DNA of 64,000 nt from Nocardia spumae (GTDB lineage: Bacteria > Actinomycetota > Actinomycetes > Mycobacteriales > Mycobacteriaceae), in the NCBI RefSeq assembly GCF_020733635.1, contig NZ_JAJFZL010000001.1, positions 1,116,001 to 1,180,000 on the forward strand, read 5' to 3'. The position numbers were made by a program, and so were the translations under genes. Below the pieces are notes generated by a model. The model was not told where the DNA came from. It did not search any database and saw only the letters and a list, made by a program, of their open reading frames with translations. Positions 29,648 to 44,600 of the stretch are shown in pieces (within the stretch, counting starts at the first letter, position 1; each line of letters opens with the position of its first letter).

Positions 29648-32600
29648 TCATCCGACCCATCGGCTGAGTCGTGCGCGCAGTTCGTCCCGTGAATAGTCGA
29701 GAAAATTGGATTGCCGAGAAGACCGCATGTGGAACAGGTCGACCCAGCTCTCCATGGTGGCCGGGTCCGCGCGGACTGTGCGAGGCAGTTCCTCAGCGCT
29801 CATTACCGTTCCTCTCCAGTCTGCCAGCATTCTGTATACGCGAAGCACCGCTTCGGGATCGACGGCAGGATTCGCGGGCGAAGACCGCTCGATCCACATC
29901 GCAGTGGCCCGAGCGCGGGTCGCCTCCTCCATTCCCCACATACGCTCGAGGAAGAACGATGCGTTATAGAGCGGGTCGCTGGGGCCGGCGCATTCCCAAT
30001 CGAGAATCCATATCTTCCCGCGAGAATCGATTCGAATGTTCGAATTATAAAGGTCGTTGTGTGCGAAGATCACCGGTTCGCCGGCGCGACCGGAATCCGG
30101 CTGAATATATTCCGACAATGGGCCGACCCTGATCTCCCGGAGCCTCGACATCTGATCTTGCGGCAGGCTGTGATACGCGCTGTCGGCACGTTGGATCACC
30201 AGCTGCTGCCACGTTGGAATGTCCATCCTCAAGTCTTTCGGAAGGGGGTGTGCCGACGTCAATTGAACCTGGCCCATGAGATCGGGCAACCAATCGATCA
30301 GGTCGGGAGCGTCACTGGCCGGTGTTTCGCCGTCAATATATTGCATTATTGTGAATTCGTGGCCCGTGGTGGGGTCGACTCCAGCGTAGAGGATTTCGGG
30401 GGTTCGCACACCGCACTCGTGTGCGTATTCTATGGCTGTGTTCTCGGGCATCCATTTCTTCAGGAAACTCTCGTGCAGTTCTTCTTTTGCTACTCTGAGC
30501 ACCGCTGGGCCCGAACGTGTGTCAACTCGATAGACTTTGTTGTCGGTGCCATCGAAATTCGGCTCTCGATTCCGGACCTGCTCGCACAGTTCTCGGGCCT
30601 CTTCCGACGATATTCGGGGTCGGTAGATTCCGGGCCGGGCGGTGCGACCGGCGCTCTCGGGTATTCGCCGCTCGATCTCGTTCCGGGTTCGGGGATGCTC
30701 TTCGATTTCCGGGTCGGGGAACCGTTGCCGCATATCCTCCAAGGCTGATGCGGCTATTCGGTCGATCTCCTCGATGGTCATATCGAGCCGCAGGCGGGCG
30801 ATGACTTCCTGCGGTGTGATCGCCTCGCCGAGGCGCAGCATGACGATCCGCTCCGCCAGTTCGGGATCCGGCATGAGTGCGAGTGAACGTCGCAGATCGG
30901 CGAGGAACCGCGTGTCCCATTCGTATGCTTCGTCACGATCGACATCCTCGGGACGGTCGAAGGTCCCGGAATTGTCGGGGATCTTGTCGCCGATCGGCCG
31001 GGAGCCCTCTTCCGCCGGAGAGTCGAACGAGACCGCCCCGTGTGGATGGATTTCGCGGAGTTCGGCAACCTCCGCGACCGGTATGCGGACCGCGGCCGCG
31101 ATTTCGTCGTTATCGGGCTCGGCGCCTGTCTCGTCGCGGCGACGCTTGATATAGGAATTGACGATGCCGAGGCGTATCCGGGACGCGGCATCGAGGTTCG
31201 GGTATCGGCTTGCATAGCTCAACTTCCGCAGCTCATTGACTGCCTTGAACCATGCATAAGGCGTGAAATCTCCGGAGGGAACCCATTTGTAGGCTCCGCG
31301 AGTGATCGCCTCGGCGGCCGCTTGGACCAAATCGTCGTACTGGTGACCCGGGATCTTGCATGTCCTCGCTGCCGCCTGCGCGACCCACACGAAACGTTCG
31401 GTGAAACGCCGCACTGCGGCTCGCTCCTCGGCGGAGCCGGGCTCAGTGGCAATCAGTTCCCAGGCGAGCTGTGCGTCTCGGTCGTTCAGGGCAGGGCCGA
31501 ATCGCAAGCAATAGCGGTTGAGTGCGGATCGCAGCGTAGCGTTTTCCATCCCGAAGGCGTCTCGCAACTTCCGCAATCGCACCAGGTTCGGTATCCGGCC
31601 GTCTTCGTAGCCCTGTAGCTGTACTCGTGGTATCCCGGTGCGGGATTCCAGCTGTCTGGTGGTCAGGCCGGCGTGGATCCGCAGCGCGCGCAACCATTGA
31701 TGAATATCGTCGTATACCGGTTCGGGAGGGGCGTCGGACATGGGATCCAATGGGTGCAGGAACCCCCAGGAGCGGGCCATGTCATTCCACGATCCCGCGT
31801 GATGCAAGCCGCGCCGATAGGCGCGCACCATGATCAAGTCGTAACTCGCTATCTGCTGTTCGGTCTCCTGTTTCCGGACGAAAGTCGTCGGTGCGCCGAA
31901 GATTCGGGCAGCCTCCGGTGCCGTCAGATTGTTCAGGTACCGGAAGACGCGGGAGAACTCACCGAAAGAGCGTGTCGAGGTGAAGCTGGGATATCTGATC
32001 GTCGACATCGGATATCCATAACATTCGGCGACTTCAGCGTAAGTTATCGGAAGGTATCGTGAGATCGATTCCGATACACGGGCTGCGATGCCCGGGGCAG
32101 GTCTCCGGCCGTTACACCATTCGCGGATCCGGGCTTTATCTGTTGCGATCGCCGCGGCAAGCCGACTTGTCGTCCAGCTGTGCGAGTCCCCGAAACTCAC
32201 AACAAACTCTCCGAGTCCGGGGTGCCCCTCCGGATATTTCGGCGCACCGCTCTCGGTGAGCAGATCCGGATAGTGGCGGGCAACTGCGCGGTACGCATCG
32301 CGCGCTCCCGGGACGCGGCGTAGTAGCGCCCGGACCTGCGTCGTCTCGAGCAGCCCGCCCTGCTCGGCCGCTGCCCACGTCCCGGCCGGTGCGTCGATCA
32401 GCCCGTCCATATCCTTCGCGGTCAGCGCCAGATATCGGCGGACGCCGCGGTGCCACTGGGTCGGATCGGCACCGGGCCTCGGGAACCGGGCACTGCCGGG
32501 GGCCTCGAACATCGCAGGTTCGAGTCCGGCACGCGCGAGCCAGCGATCGATCTGGGACTGTTCCAATCGCCGCATCTCCGCGTAGTGGGTCACGCCCTGT

Positions 32601-35600
32601 TGCGGCTGTCCGCTCTCGGCCGACAGCCGATCGCGGCACCACTCGAGGAACTGACCTTCCTCGGGCGATGTCGCCGACTCGGGATTCGGCAGGGTGAACG
32701 CTGCCGAGTCTTCGGCCGGCTGGTCGGCCGTGTGTCCGGCGCGGCGCCTATAGCTGAGGTACCGGCGGATACGGCGTCCGGCGAACTGTGCCGCCGACGG
32801 CGTCATACCGAGCTCCGATGCGATGGCGGACATATCCCATCCCGCCGCGAGGCGATCGAGTATGTGGAGGTCCGTGGCGGTGAGTGTGCCGGAGAACCGG
32901 TGCGTGCCCGGACCGAATCCGTGTTCACCGGCCATGTGCACGAGCGGGAGCTGTTCGATGTCGCGGCGGTGGGCGCGCAGTCGTATGCCGTCGCTCAGCG
33001 GTGATTCGGGTACCGATCCGAAGGAGGGGGCGCCGAGCTGTCCGCCACTGGGCTTTCGCACGCCCTCGACCTGCTCGGGCGGAGCTTGACGCAGCCGGCT
33101 CGCTTGCTCGTAGGAATAGGCGTACCCGATCAGGGTCGGCTCGCTCCAAGACTGGCCGACAAAGGTCAGGTTGAAGGGTTTCCCGTCGGTCGCACGGTAC
33201 CCGGCGGGAACAGTGAAACAGGGATAGCCGGCTCGGTCGCCGCCGAACCACCACGTGTTCCAGGACACCAATGCCGTGAGGTCGTGCTGAGCCATCAGCG
33301 GGTCGATCCGGCCTTTGGTTTCGGCGATATCCCGCGCTCGGTCCGTCAGATACTTCGCGGTGTCGGGGCTGCCGGGGCTGAGATCGATCGCCTGTGCTGC
33401 CAGCAACTGGCCCTGGCCGTACCGCAATGTCTGCTCCGGATGAGCGTTGTGGAACTCGATCAGATCGGCGAGCGAGCCGATCGGAGAGTCCGGTAGCCGC
33501 GACAGGTAGGTATTGAAATCCCGTTTGAATTCGTAGACCAGCACGCTGGACTCGCTCAGCTCGGTGTCGAGCGTGACAGGAACGACGGTCGCGCCCTGTG
33601 CCCGCAACGTCGCGATCGCCGCATCCCACAGCGGCCGTTCCGCCGATTCTTCGGCGGGAATCATGTTCGACAGCACTCCTATTCGAGCTCCCCGGAGCGC
33701 GTCCGGGTTCAGATCCAGGGTGAAGTCATGGCCTGCCAGTGGATTTCGTGCCGTGGCGGGATCGTCCGGATCGATGCCCGTCATGGCAGTCAGTAGAACT
33801 GCCCCGTCGCTGACCGTCTTTGTCATCGGACCGGCGGTGTCCTGGCAGTTCGCGAGAGGGACGATCCCGGTCCGGGATATCAGTCCGACCGTTGGTTTCA
33901 TCCCCACCAGCGAGTTCGCGATGGACGGGTGAATGATGGATCCGAAGGTCTGGGTGCCGATGGCGAGCGGTGCCAGTCCCGCCGACGCCGCCACAGCGGA
34001 GCCGCAACTGGAACCACCCACATCCCATGTCGGGTGGTAGGCACTGACCACTTCGTCGCCCAGTATCGAGCTGTAGCCGAGGGGCATCGAAGAGTCCACG
34101 AAGTTGGCCAGCTCGGTCATGTTGGTGGTTCCGAGGATGACCGCCCCGGCCGCGCGCAGGCGCTGTATCAGCCATGCGTCGGCGGCGGGGACGGATCGGG
34201 CGAGGGCCACCGTGCCGGCTGTCGTCGGCGTACCGGCCAGATCGATATTCGCCTTGACCAGAACCGGGATCCCCAGCAGCGGTCCGTGCGGGCCGCCGGC
34301 GCGGCGCCGGGCATCCGCGGCACGAGCCTCGGCTATCGCGCGGTCGTTGAGCGCGGCGACCGCGTGCAGCTGAGGATCGACGGCTTCGATGCGCGCCATA
34401 TACCAACGGGTGAGCCACTCGCTGGTGATCAGTCCACGATTCATCAGATCCACGAGTTCGGTGACGCCCGCGGTTGCCGGGTGCACATTTCCCGCGTCGC
34501 CGATCCCGAGCGCCATCGCCGGCGCCGGATTCGCCTCCGGCGCGGAAGTATTGGGAGCCGGGGTCGGATCGGGCCCGGACGTGCCGGGGTCGTGTTCGGG
34601 ACCCGGGGCCGCGGGGGATGCGCGGCGGTGATAGACGCTTGCCTCGTAGCCGGTCTCGGCGATCGCGGCCATGACGCGAGCTGTGATGTCCGGCGGCACC
34701 GGCTCGTTGCGTATCACCCGGCTTGCCGTCGTCCGGCTGGTGTTCGCGTGGCGCGCTACGTCGTCCAGCGTGACGCGCTTCGCGCCGGCCGCCCCGGTGC
34801 GTCGGTGATAGCCGATCGCGGCGGCCGCTGCCTCGACCACTTCGCGAGTGGAGTCCTTCGTCTTGCCGGCCAGCGCGCGGTTCACCTGGTCGACGCCCAT
34901 GCCGGTGGCCTCGGCGAGATCCAGTTGCGTTGCGCGCTCCTGAACACCGTCGGCCCTCGGCACCGTGTCGTTGTCGAGTGGATAGCCGAGGTCTGCGGCG
35001 ATGGCGCGGACCCGCTGCTTCGTCTCCGCCGAGATGTTCGATACCTGCCGGTCGTTCACCGCTAAGTGGACGGTGGTGATCGAGACCCCGGCAGCCGCCG
35101 CGACATCCGCCAGCGTGACCCGCTGGGGCGAATTTTCCTCGGATGCGAGGGATTCGGCAGGCGGTAATGCCGCCGAGACCTGACCGACGCCGCGTTTCAG
35201 CATGCTTTCGGCATCGGCTTCGGCGCAGTTCATCACCTCGACGAGCGACAGGAACCTCATCCCGGAGTACCGCAACAGAACCGCTCGGCGCTCGTTCGGA
35301 CGGAGCCCGGCGATCGCTTGCCACATCCGGCGTGCGTCGGCGCGGGTCAATGCGGCGGCGGCCGCCCTGTTCGTTGCCGCGGCGGCGATCCGGCTCCGGA
35401 AATCGGGGAAGCCGCGCCGGAATTCCTCGAATTCGAATGCCTCCACCGCGATGGCCAGAGCGCGTGCCGCGGTGCCAGCGGCCGCGCCCCGCTCGGCCAC
35501 CTCTCCGGCCAAGCGCAGGAACGTTTCCCGCAGGACGTCCCGCACGAGGTCTCGATCGCCATGTGCGCGCGGAACAATCTGTCCCAGCACAACTTTCGCA

Positions 35601-38600
35601 AACGTGTCGTGTAACCGACGTGCCTGCTCGACAGTGCCGGACGGGCGGCGAGATGTCGCCGGTTGTCCGGGTTCTCGTGCGGCGGCCTCGCGGTCGAGCT
35701 GCTGTTCGGCATCCGCCTCGCGGATGGGCTGCGTGGAAGGCTGCTTCGCTGGTCGGGGTGCGCCGGCCGGAGCCTTCGGTGCTTGCCATGGTTGTCCGTC
35801 CGGGCGGTGGTGGAATCCCATGGCCCACTGCGGTTCCGCGGGGACGTGGCCGATCGGTCGCTGGTCGGTAGCGCGGGCGGGGCGGTCGAGCACCGCCGGA
35901 TCGAATTCGGGGGCGAACGTGGCCACCGGACCTGGCCGCGGGCCGTTGGACCCGGACGGCCGACGATCGACGGCCCGGTCGGGGGGAAACGCGTCGATGA
36001 CGTTGGCGAGGAACGGCACACGGGCGACCGCCGCCGCTGGATGGCGGTGCAGGACCACCGTGCGGACGGTCCGGGCATAACCCTCGGTTTCCGGGTGCTC
36101 GCGGCGTCGCAGGTAGTGACCGAAGTCGTAGTCGCCGGCGAGCAACTCCTTCGTCGTCGACACGAACCGCCAGAGCGTATCGTCGGCGGGCGCCGATGTG
36201 CCGGTGCGGCGGCGCAGGTGCGCGCGCAGCGCGCGGTCGAGAATGTCAGGGGCGGCGTCGGGTGGCGCGACCAGTGTGTCCGCGACGACCGAGGTGAACC
36301 ACTGGGCAACTCGATTCTCCGGCGACGAGGCCGCGCCCTGGAATCCATCGCGCAATCGCATGGCGTGCCGACGTTGATACGGCTCGATCCAGTGGTTCAG
36401 GAAGCGGTCGTACACCGGCCGGCAGGCGATCTGGGGTAGCAGGCTGTCACCGGCATACCGCGCTCGGAAGTACGCCGGTGCTTCTCGCTCCAGTACTCGG
36501 CAGCCCGGATAGTTCAGCCCGTACACCCCGTCTCGGGGAATCGAATCGAAATACTCGAACTCACCTGGTGTCAGGAATGGTCGTGTCAGGTCGCGATCGA
36601 CCTGGAGTATCGGACGGGCGGCGACCATCGCGATATACGCGTACTGCGGAAGCTCGTCCAGCGACAGGTCCCGCGTGGCTCGGCCGATGGCGCTGGCACG
36701 TGCCGCGGTGCCGCGGCCGCTGGGTTGCTCCCGTTCGCTGATCGGCATCGTCCGGAACTTGTAGATGACGATCATTTCTCCGGGCATCCGGGGCCGTAGC
36801 TGGTCGAGCAGTAACGGGCCTCCACTTGTATTGGGAAGGCCGATAACGACTTCCGCCTCCAACGCGGCGGCGGAGAATGCGGCGAGCATGCTCAGGCGGG
36901 TACCGCGTTCCGCAAGCCAGCCCAGTTGCCAGTCCCAGTAGTCCGGGCTGTCGATCCAGTCGCTCCCGTGCTGCTCACCGGCCGCGATTCGTCGCAGATC
37001 GGTGACGTAGCGGAAACTCGGGCCGAAGCCGCGCAACTCCGCCTCGAGGGTGTCCGGCCGGGGTAGGTACAGGGCGGGGGCCGATCGCCGGCCAGGTGTC
37101 GATTCCTCATGGCCGGAAAGGTGCGCCGTCTCATCGCTCGGGCCGAGGTGGTTGGCGGCCTTGGAATGTTCGCTCGCCTTCTGCTCCCGGGCGCTCCACG
37201 GCGTTGTGCCGGCGCTGCTCGCCGGTGTGTCCTCGGCCGGCGGGGCGACGCCTTCGGGCGGCGTGCCTTCCGCCGCGGACGACGGTTCGCCCGGTGGTGT
37301 CGGGGCCCACGGGGTGCAGTCCTCACGGCTGATGAATTCGACTCCGCCGATGGGACCCCGGTAGTTGGATTGTCCGAGGTTGCGTCGGCGGCGGTTGCGT
37401 GCGCCGGCGGGGTTGCGTTCGGCGACCGGATCGCGTGGATCTTGGTCGGCGCCGAACGGATCGGGGGAGGGGCGTGCCGTCGGCGCGGCCTCCCGGTCAC
37501 CGAGCCGCTGATCGCTCTCCTCGATCGGTTGTTCATCCGGTTGTGTTGTGGCAGTGCGGGGTCGGTTGTCCGGCACGTCCCTGCCCAGAATTCGGAACTC
37601 GGGCACTTCGCGATCACTGTCGACGGGTCCGGTGTCCACCGGCCCGAGTTCGCCGTCATCGTCCACTTCGAAGTGCGCGGCGAAGTAGCGCAGGTCGGTG
37701 TCGGAGTCGTTGCTGTATTCGGTCTCCCAGTCTTCGATGGGGAGCGTGCGGGGGATACCCGGGCCGTTGTCGATGAGGTTGTCGGTGACGTAGAGCCTGC
37801 CCCCGTTGTTTCGAATCACCCACGCGTGCCCGATTCCGGTGCGGGCGTTGCCCGCGGTGACGACCGCGGTATTGCCGTCGCGGGCGAGGAGCGTGGCCTT
37901 GATGGTCGTCAGGGGGGTAATGGTGGTGTCGGTAGCGGGGTCGACACGGGTCGGTACCCGGTGCAGATGGGCTGCGATGGCGGCTTCGGTCGATGCGAGG
38001 TCGGTGGCCCAGCGGCGCGGCACATATGCCTGGTCGTTGCCCAATGCCCAGATGGTTCGGGTGACGTGGGTGACGCAGCCCACGGAGCGTAGGTGGACCA
38101 CCGCGTCGTCGAGGCTCCGGCGCAGATGGGTGACGCCGGTCAACTGCCGGGCGATTCGCAGGGCATGGTCTGTGTCGTCTGCCCAAACGACGCCATCGAG
38201 CAGCCGCTGGAGGCCGATCAGGGCCGAGGTGGAGGTGGGATCGCTGAGGGTGAGCAGGCGTATCGCGGACCTCACGAAACGTAGTCCCGCGTCGAGGTTT
38301 CCGATCGTGAACGAATGGGTGGCCATGGTCGTCAGGTCGGCCAGGTAGCCGGCCGCGGCCGTGGCCTGGTCGGGAACGGATCCGGCCCGGCGCGCACGCG
38401 CAAAGGCCCGTTCGCGATACGGCAGGCGGCGGATGGCTTCGGCGACAGGTTCGGGATTGACCTCGAAGACGGCTTCGTCATCGTCATCGTCGTCGGTGTT
38501 GTCGAGGGTTCCCTCTGGGATGGCGACCTCGACCTCGACCTCGACCTCGACCTCGTCGTCGGCTGTCGGCTGCGCGGTATCGAGGCCGGCCCTGAATCGC

Positions 38601-41600
38601 AGCCATGCCGGTGGGATGGCTCGGTACCAGTCCTGGGAGCGCTCCGGAGCGGAGGTGTGCATTCGAACGAGGGCGGCCACGACGTTGCCCACTGTCCGGA
38701 GGAAGGTGGAATCGGGTGTGGTCCGGAGAACGGACACGGCGATGTCTCTGCGCCTATAGGCGGCTGTCTGATCGTGCATTTCGGTCAGGGCGCTGTGAAG
38801 CTGCAGGATTTCGGCGGCCGCGATGTCGGCGCCGGCCACTGTCGGCAGCCGGTTCGCCACGGTGGCCGCGATATCGGCCGCTTCCCGCAGCCGGTCCAAA
38901 CCGGCACCGATATCGCCGGAGCGGGTGAGGTAGTAGGCAGCCATATCGAGCACATCGGACAGATAGGTGGCGGCGGCGCCGGCGAAGTCCTCCTCCGAGA
39001 CGGTGCCGGTAGCGGTCCGGGCGTGCGCGAAGGCCGCCGCATGCTCGTCCAAGTGAAGAAAGAGTTCGGTGACCGCCGGATCGGCACCGTTCCCGCGATG
39101 TTGGGCCACATGGTGATCGACCTTTTTGCCGAGATGTTCGAGCGGCACGGTGCGCAGGGTTCTGACGACCTCCTCGACCGGTGAGAGGTGCGGGAGGGTC
39201 GGTGCGGCGTCCGGTTCGAGTTCCTGCTCCTGTCCCCATGGCACGTAGCGCAGCGCGTTGAGAACCCAGTAGCATTGTCGGCCATAGTATTCGGCAAGAT
39301 CCGCCGCGTCGCGGACAACCGATCCCCGGTCGTCGATCGCGGCGGTGATATCGGACAGTGTCTCTGCCGCTGCGTAGATGGCCTGGAGCATCGGTAGCCG
39401 GACAGCGGCCGCTCTGGCCGTGTCGAAGAGGGTGCGGTAGTCGTCGAGCTGCTCGTCGCCGAACTCCCCATTGATTCGTGCCCGAAGCTCGTGCAACAGC
39501 GCGTTCGACACTCGCGCGGTGGTGATCATGGTGTCACCGTGCGGGCGCAGCCCGCGTCGGATGCCATCGAGATGGTCGATGAGTTCGTTGTGCAGTCGCC
39601 GGAGCCAAGCGCGTGCCTCGGCATCGCTCAGCTGCCCGACTCGATCCTGCAGTGTCGCGTACGAAGCGCCGGACAGGTCGGGGATGGGCGGCTCGGCCTC
39701 CTCGACGGAGTTCGCTCCGGACGCCTCACCCAGCGCCGCAATGAAATCGGGGGCCACCGGTGCCGTCGAAGCGAAGCGGGGGATGATGCGAGCGCGTTGA
39801 TCGGCGCCCGATCTCGGCACTGTGACAGCGGGTTCGGTGATCTCGGCGGGTCCCGTCGCCCAGATGCCGAAAAGCGCGGCGAAGCCGGGCATAGGCTGCC
39901 CGGACCCCGAATTCATTTGTACGAATTGCCATGCATCGCGAAACTCGTGGTGCATGAATTCGATCTGCTCCGGTGTCAGCACACCCAGAGCGGCCGCGCG
40001 GCCGAGCCGGATCGCGTCGTTGACGAGGCGCTCGGCGTAGAACAGCAAGGCGTACGGCAGGGTGCTGTTGTCCGTATCGCCTGCCAGCAGTTGGAAGCGT
40101 TGCATATCGAACGAGGCAGGTCCGGATCCCGCCAGCTCGAAGTCGATCGCGACAATGCTGCCGTCCGCGGCTTTGACCAGTAGGTTGCCCTGGTTCAGAT
40201 CTCCGTGTATGAGTTGCGACTTTTCCGGGTCCATCCGCCAGCTCAGCTCCAGCAGTAACGCGAAGAGCTCATCCGTGACGCCGAGCCGGTCGAAGTAGGA
40301 GCCGAATTCCTCGCGGTGACTCTCGACCGTGGTCATCAGCGCGTCGATCCGCTCTCGGACGAACTGACCTGGGTCGATCGGCTTCACCGGTATTGCCCGT
40401 AATTGCCGATGCAGTCGCTTCACCGCGTCGGCCACACGTCGCAGCGGAACATCCGGGGCGTCACCGACACTCACGCCGGGGGCATACCCCAGGATTTGCA
40501 CCGTCGCGTGGTTGCGATTGGGTATTCGGACATTCCGCATCACCTTGAATACCCGATGAGGAGTGTCGACATTGTATTCGGCGAGTAGTTTCAGCAGCTC
40601 ATGTTCGATTTCGGTCCGTGCGTTCAGCCCATCGCCGTTGTCGACATCGATCCGGACGAGGAATTGACCGGTGTCCGGATCGCCGACCGGAATATTGAGG
40701 TGGTAGTTGCCCGACATGGCGAGTTCGAGGTTGTTGAACGCTTCCTCGAGCAGGGCTCGCGCGATGTGGTCGGGCATCTCCACACCGGCAGTGCCACCGA
40801 GATATTTGTACCCGCTCGGCGGCAACAGGCTGGGAATTCGCTCGCCGATCGGGGCGCGGGTCACCGGCTCCGCCGAAGCGTCGGCCTCGGCGGCCCTTGC
40901 TCGTTCGGCCGCGAGTCGCGCGGCCAGGCGGGCACGGGCACGCCGTGCGATGTCGAGGTCGCCGGGTACGCCGTACCGGTCGATCCGGCGCAAGTGCTCG
41001 ATCTCGTCGGGCTCGAGGGTGTCGAGGCAGGCTTCCCACTGCTGCCGGGTGGCCGAGTGCAAGGCACGCACCTGCGGATCGTTCTTGTCGCGGAGGGTGG
41101 TGCGCTGGAATCCATACAGCACACGCTGTCGATAGCGGGCGAATCGCCACTGCTCGATCGCGAGTTCGTGTGCGGCCGCCGCCAGGGTGTCGAAGTCCGC
41201 GGCCGGTCCCACGTCGTCGCGCGCCCGGACGACGATGTCGCGGGCGGCGTCGGTGCTGCCGACGATCGCGCGCACCCGCCCGACGATCGTCAAGAAGGCA
41301 CTCACGAGCGGGTCCTCGCCCACCGCCGCGGGCGCCAGGGCACTGAGCGCTGCGCGGATCGTCTTGTCGGACAACAGGTATTCGTCGGCGAGGTGCTGGA
41401 TTCGCTGGGCCGAGACGTGCCCGTGCTCTTCGAGTCGCTGCGCCAGTGTCAATCGAGTGTGCAGGTCCCGGATGGCAGTCACCGTTGGGCGCAGTGCCGC
41501 CCCGACATCCACGTTCACGCAGAGCTCGTCGAGAATCTCGCCGATCTCGTGCACGTGGGCGATGCCCGATTCGTAATCGGTGGTCTGAGTGAGCTCATAG

Positions 41601-44600
41601 GTCGCGATGGTGAGGAGATCGGCGGCGAGCCCTGCGCCCGCGGCGACCTTGTCCGGATCCTCGGCCGCGGTGCGCGCGTGCGCGTAGGCCGCGACCCGTT
41701 CCGGCAACCGCTGACGGACCGCGGCGAGTCGTTGGTCGGCTTGTTGCAGGACTCGCGTCCGCAGACGCCCGTCGGTCGCGTCGTGCCAGAAGGCGGAATG
41801 GGCGTCATAGTCCTGCAATCTCTGCGCGGTGGTGACGAGCAGGTCACGCATCGTCTCGTCGGATCCGGATCGGTCGGCGTCACGCACCAGGGCGGCCAGC
41901 CGGCGCAGGCTCAGGGCCGTCGCCGTGTATATCGGAAGCATTTCCAGCTGATCGTTGGTTCCGAGAGTGTCGAAGTGGGTGTCCGCACTCGCGTCGATCA
42001 CGACCTTGGCACCGGCGCGCATATCCTGGGCGATAGGCGCCCACGACGCGATATCGGTCGCTGCCCGCTTCAGCGTCGCGTTGTTGAGCAGGTGCACGTA
42101 GTCCGGGTCGACGAGGTAGGTGAGATCCGAAAAACGGTCGCGCAACGCGATGATCAGTGCGTTCAAGCCGCGCGCCGGACCGGCCATGAGCGCGAGCGCC
42201 GGGCGTTCTCCACGGTGGAGGGCGGCGAAGTGTCCGGTGGCCTCGGTGCGCAGGTCGATGACCGCCCGCCACGCCTCTGCCACCGGCAGGCTTCGGGCCC
42301 AGTCGAAGAGCTCTCGAGTGGTCGCGTTGACCAGGTCCGGGGTGGCGACCGCACCGGTGGCGGGTCGCGGGGGAGCTTGACGGTTGGCGATCGCGACCAT
42401 GCGGTCCAGGTACCGGGTATTCGAATGGCCGGTTCCGGTGTGCCGGGTGGCGTCCCAGATCCCCAATGCCCGAAAGACTTTCTCCTCGGTGATCTCCCGG
42501 GACCCGGAGGAGAGTCCGGACGATCGCTGTACCGCGCGTATCGCGTCGAGGAATTCGGTGCGAGCGAATGCGATATCCGCCGGAGTGAGTGTGCCGTTCG
42601 CCGCGCGATGCGACAACCGCACCGCATCGTGGAAGACACGCTGCGCGTTCATGAACGACAGATAGATGTCCAACGCGACGCGGTTGGCCTCGACGAGGGT
42701 GTTGGTGCCTCCCAGCGCGGAACGTAGGATTCGCCGTCTGTCCGGATCCGAGACGAGGAACATTCGCCACGCGAAGTCGTAGAGCGGATCGCCGGACCTG
42801 GCCAGCTCCCAATCTCGAAGGATCACCGATCCGTCATCGCGCACCAGCACGTTTCCGTCGTTGGCGTCGCCATGGATGAGGGTGTACCGAATGGGTTCGG
42901 TGGCACGACCACTCCGTCGGATTCTTTCGGCAACCGCGCCGAACAAATCGGGTGGAAGGCCCAGCTTTCGAAGTATCGGAACGAATTGCGGCGATACTCC
43001 GGCCAGTTTGTCTCTTTCCTCGGCGATCAGCTGTTCGAGGAAGAGGAAACGTGGTGTCGATCCGGGATTCTTCGTTCGCTCGTGCAGGTGACGGATCGTG
43101 GCGATCACCGCCTCCTCGGACAACCCCGGCGCCGTGGCCGCGGTGGAGGCATCGAGGACGAAGTCGTGAATCTGCACGTCGACCCGAGTCCCGTTCGGCA
43201 GGACGACCCCGGGTACCAGGGCGAACACGTGGGAGGCCGGTTCGACGCCCCGGCGCGCGAGTTCCTCGAGCAGCCGGGTCTCGTCGAAGGTCTTGGTGTC
43301 CAGGTCGTCGGCGGTTGCCTTCGGGAACCTGGCCATGAAATACCCGCCGCGACCGTCGCTGAGGACGACATTGTCATGGTTGTTGGCCGACAACGCATTC
43401 GCCAGGTTGAGCGCGGCGAGTTCGGCCATCGCGCGGGCCACCGAATCCGGCAGTGGCACACCGGTCGTGCCGCCGAAGTGCCGGCAATCGGCCGCGGCGG
43501 GAAGTCCGGGGATCGAGTCGCCGGGATCGACGACGACGATATTCGGCGCGGCGGTGCGGGTGACCTCGAGCGGAGCGTCCAGTGGTTCCACCAACTGGTG
43601 CAGGGCATTGTCGGTCAAGGTCCGCGCGCGGCTGTCGGCCAGGTGCAGCCGCCTGGCTGCTGTCGCCAGTGTCAGGCCGTGGTGGAATTGCAGCTCCAGC
43701 AATTGCCGCGCCACCGGGTCCAGTGCCCGCAGACCGTCCTCGAGTTGCTCCGGGCTCACCCGATGCAGTGCCTCGGCACGGTCGGCCCGGTCCGAGGGGA
43801 TGGCCGCCACCAACGCCTGCCGCCACCGGGTGAAGCGCAGATGTTCGCGCGCTCGGTCCCGGGCACGGGCGACGGCGTCGGCGTCGCTGAGACCCTCGGA
43901 TTCTTCGATAATGGTCGCGGCCAGCGCTGCCGCCGCTCGCTGGTCCGCGATCACGACATGAACCGCGTCGAAGATCCGAGTGGCCGCATTCGGTACCGGA
44001 GTGGAGGTTTCGGGTTCGGCCGGGCCGGATGACCGTGTGCCTCTCCCGCGTTTGCGGACGGCACTGACGTTGTCGCCACCGCGCGGGTCGTCGGCGAAGA
44101 AGACCGAAGGATCGTTCCATCGGACGGGCCGGGCAGCCGATGTGCCGCGCCGCGCTCGGCGGGGGCGGTCCAGGGCGGCATCCTCGTCCCCGATCTCCGG
44201 GTCCTGGGGCCGCGCACCCCCGGGCGGATTCTCCGCGGTCTCGGCAACATTCGTATCCGCTTGCCGGCCGGACGAATTCGTCACCGCATCGACAGCGCGA
44301 ACCGCCTTTGCCGCCGCCTCGAACGCATCGTAGGCCCCGAGTGTGCGAACAACCGCCGACATCGTTGCACTGACTGTGTGCGGCTTTACTTCGAGGATAT
44401 CGCTGATTTCGCGCGTGGTTCGGCCTTGAATCTTGTAGGCAAAAATTTCTGTTTGTCGCGGTGTGAGGAGGGCGGAGATATCGTCGACTTCATCGGGGTG
44501 TGGATCGACACTTCCATTTCGGATGGCTTCGGCAAGGTGTCGCAGTCGTTGTTGTGGCGCCGCCGACGTGCGTTCCGTTGCGTAGACGCGGTATTTGTGA

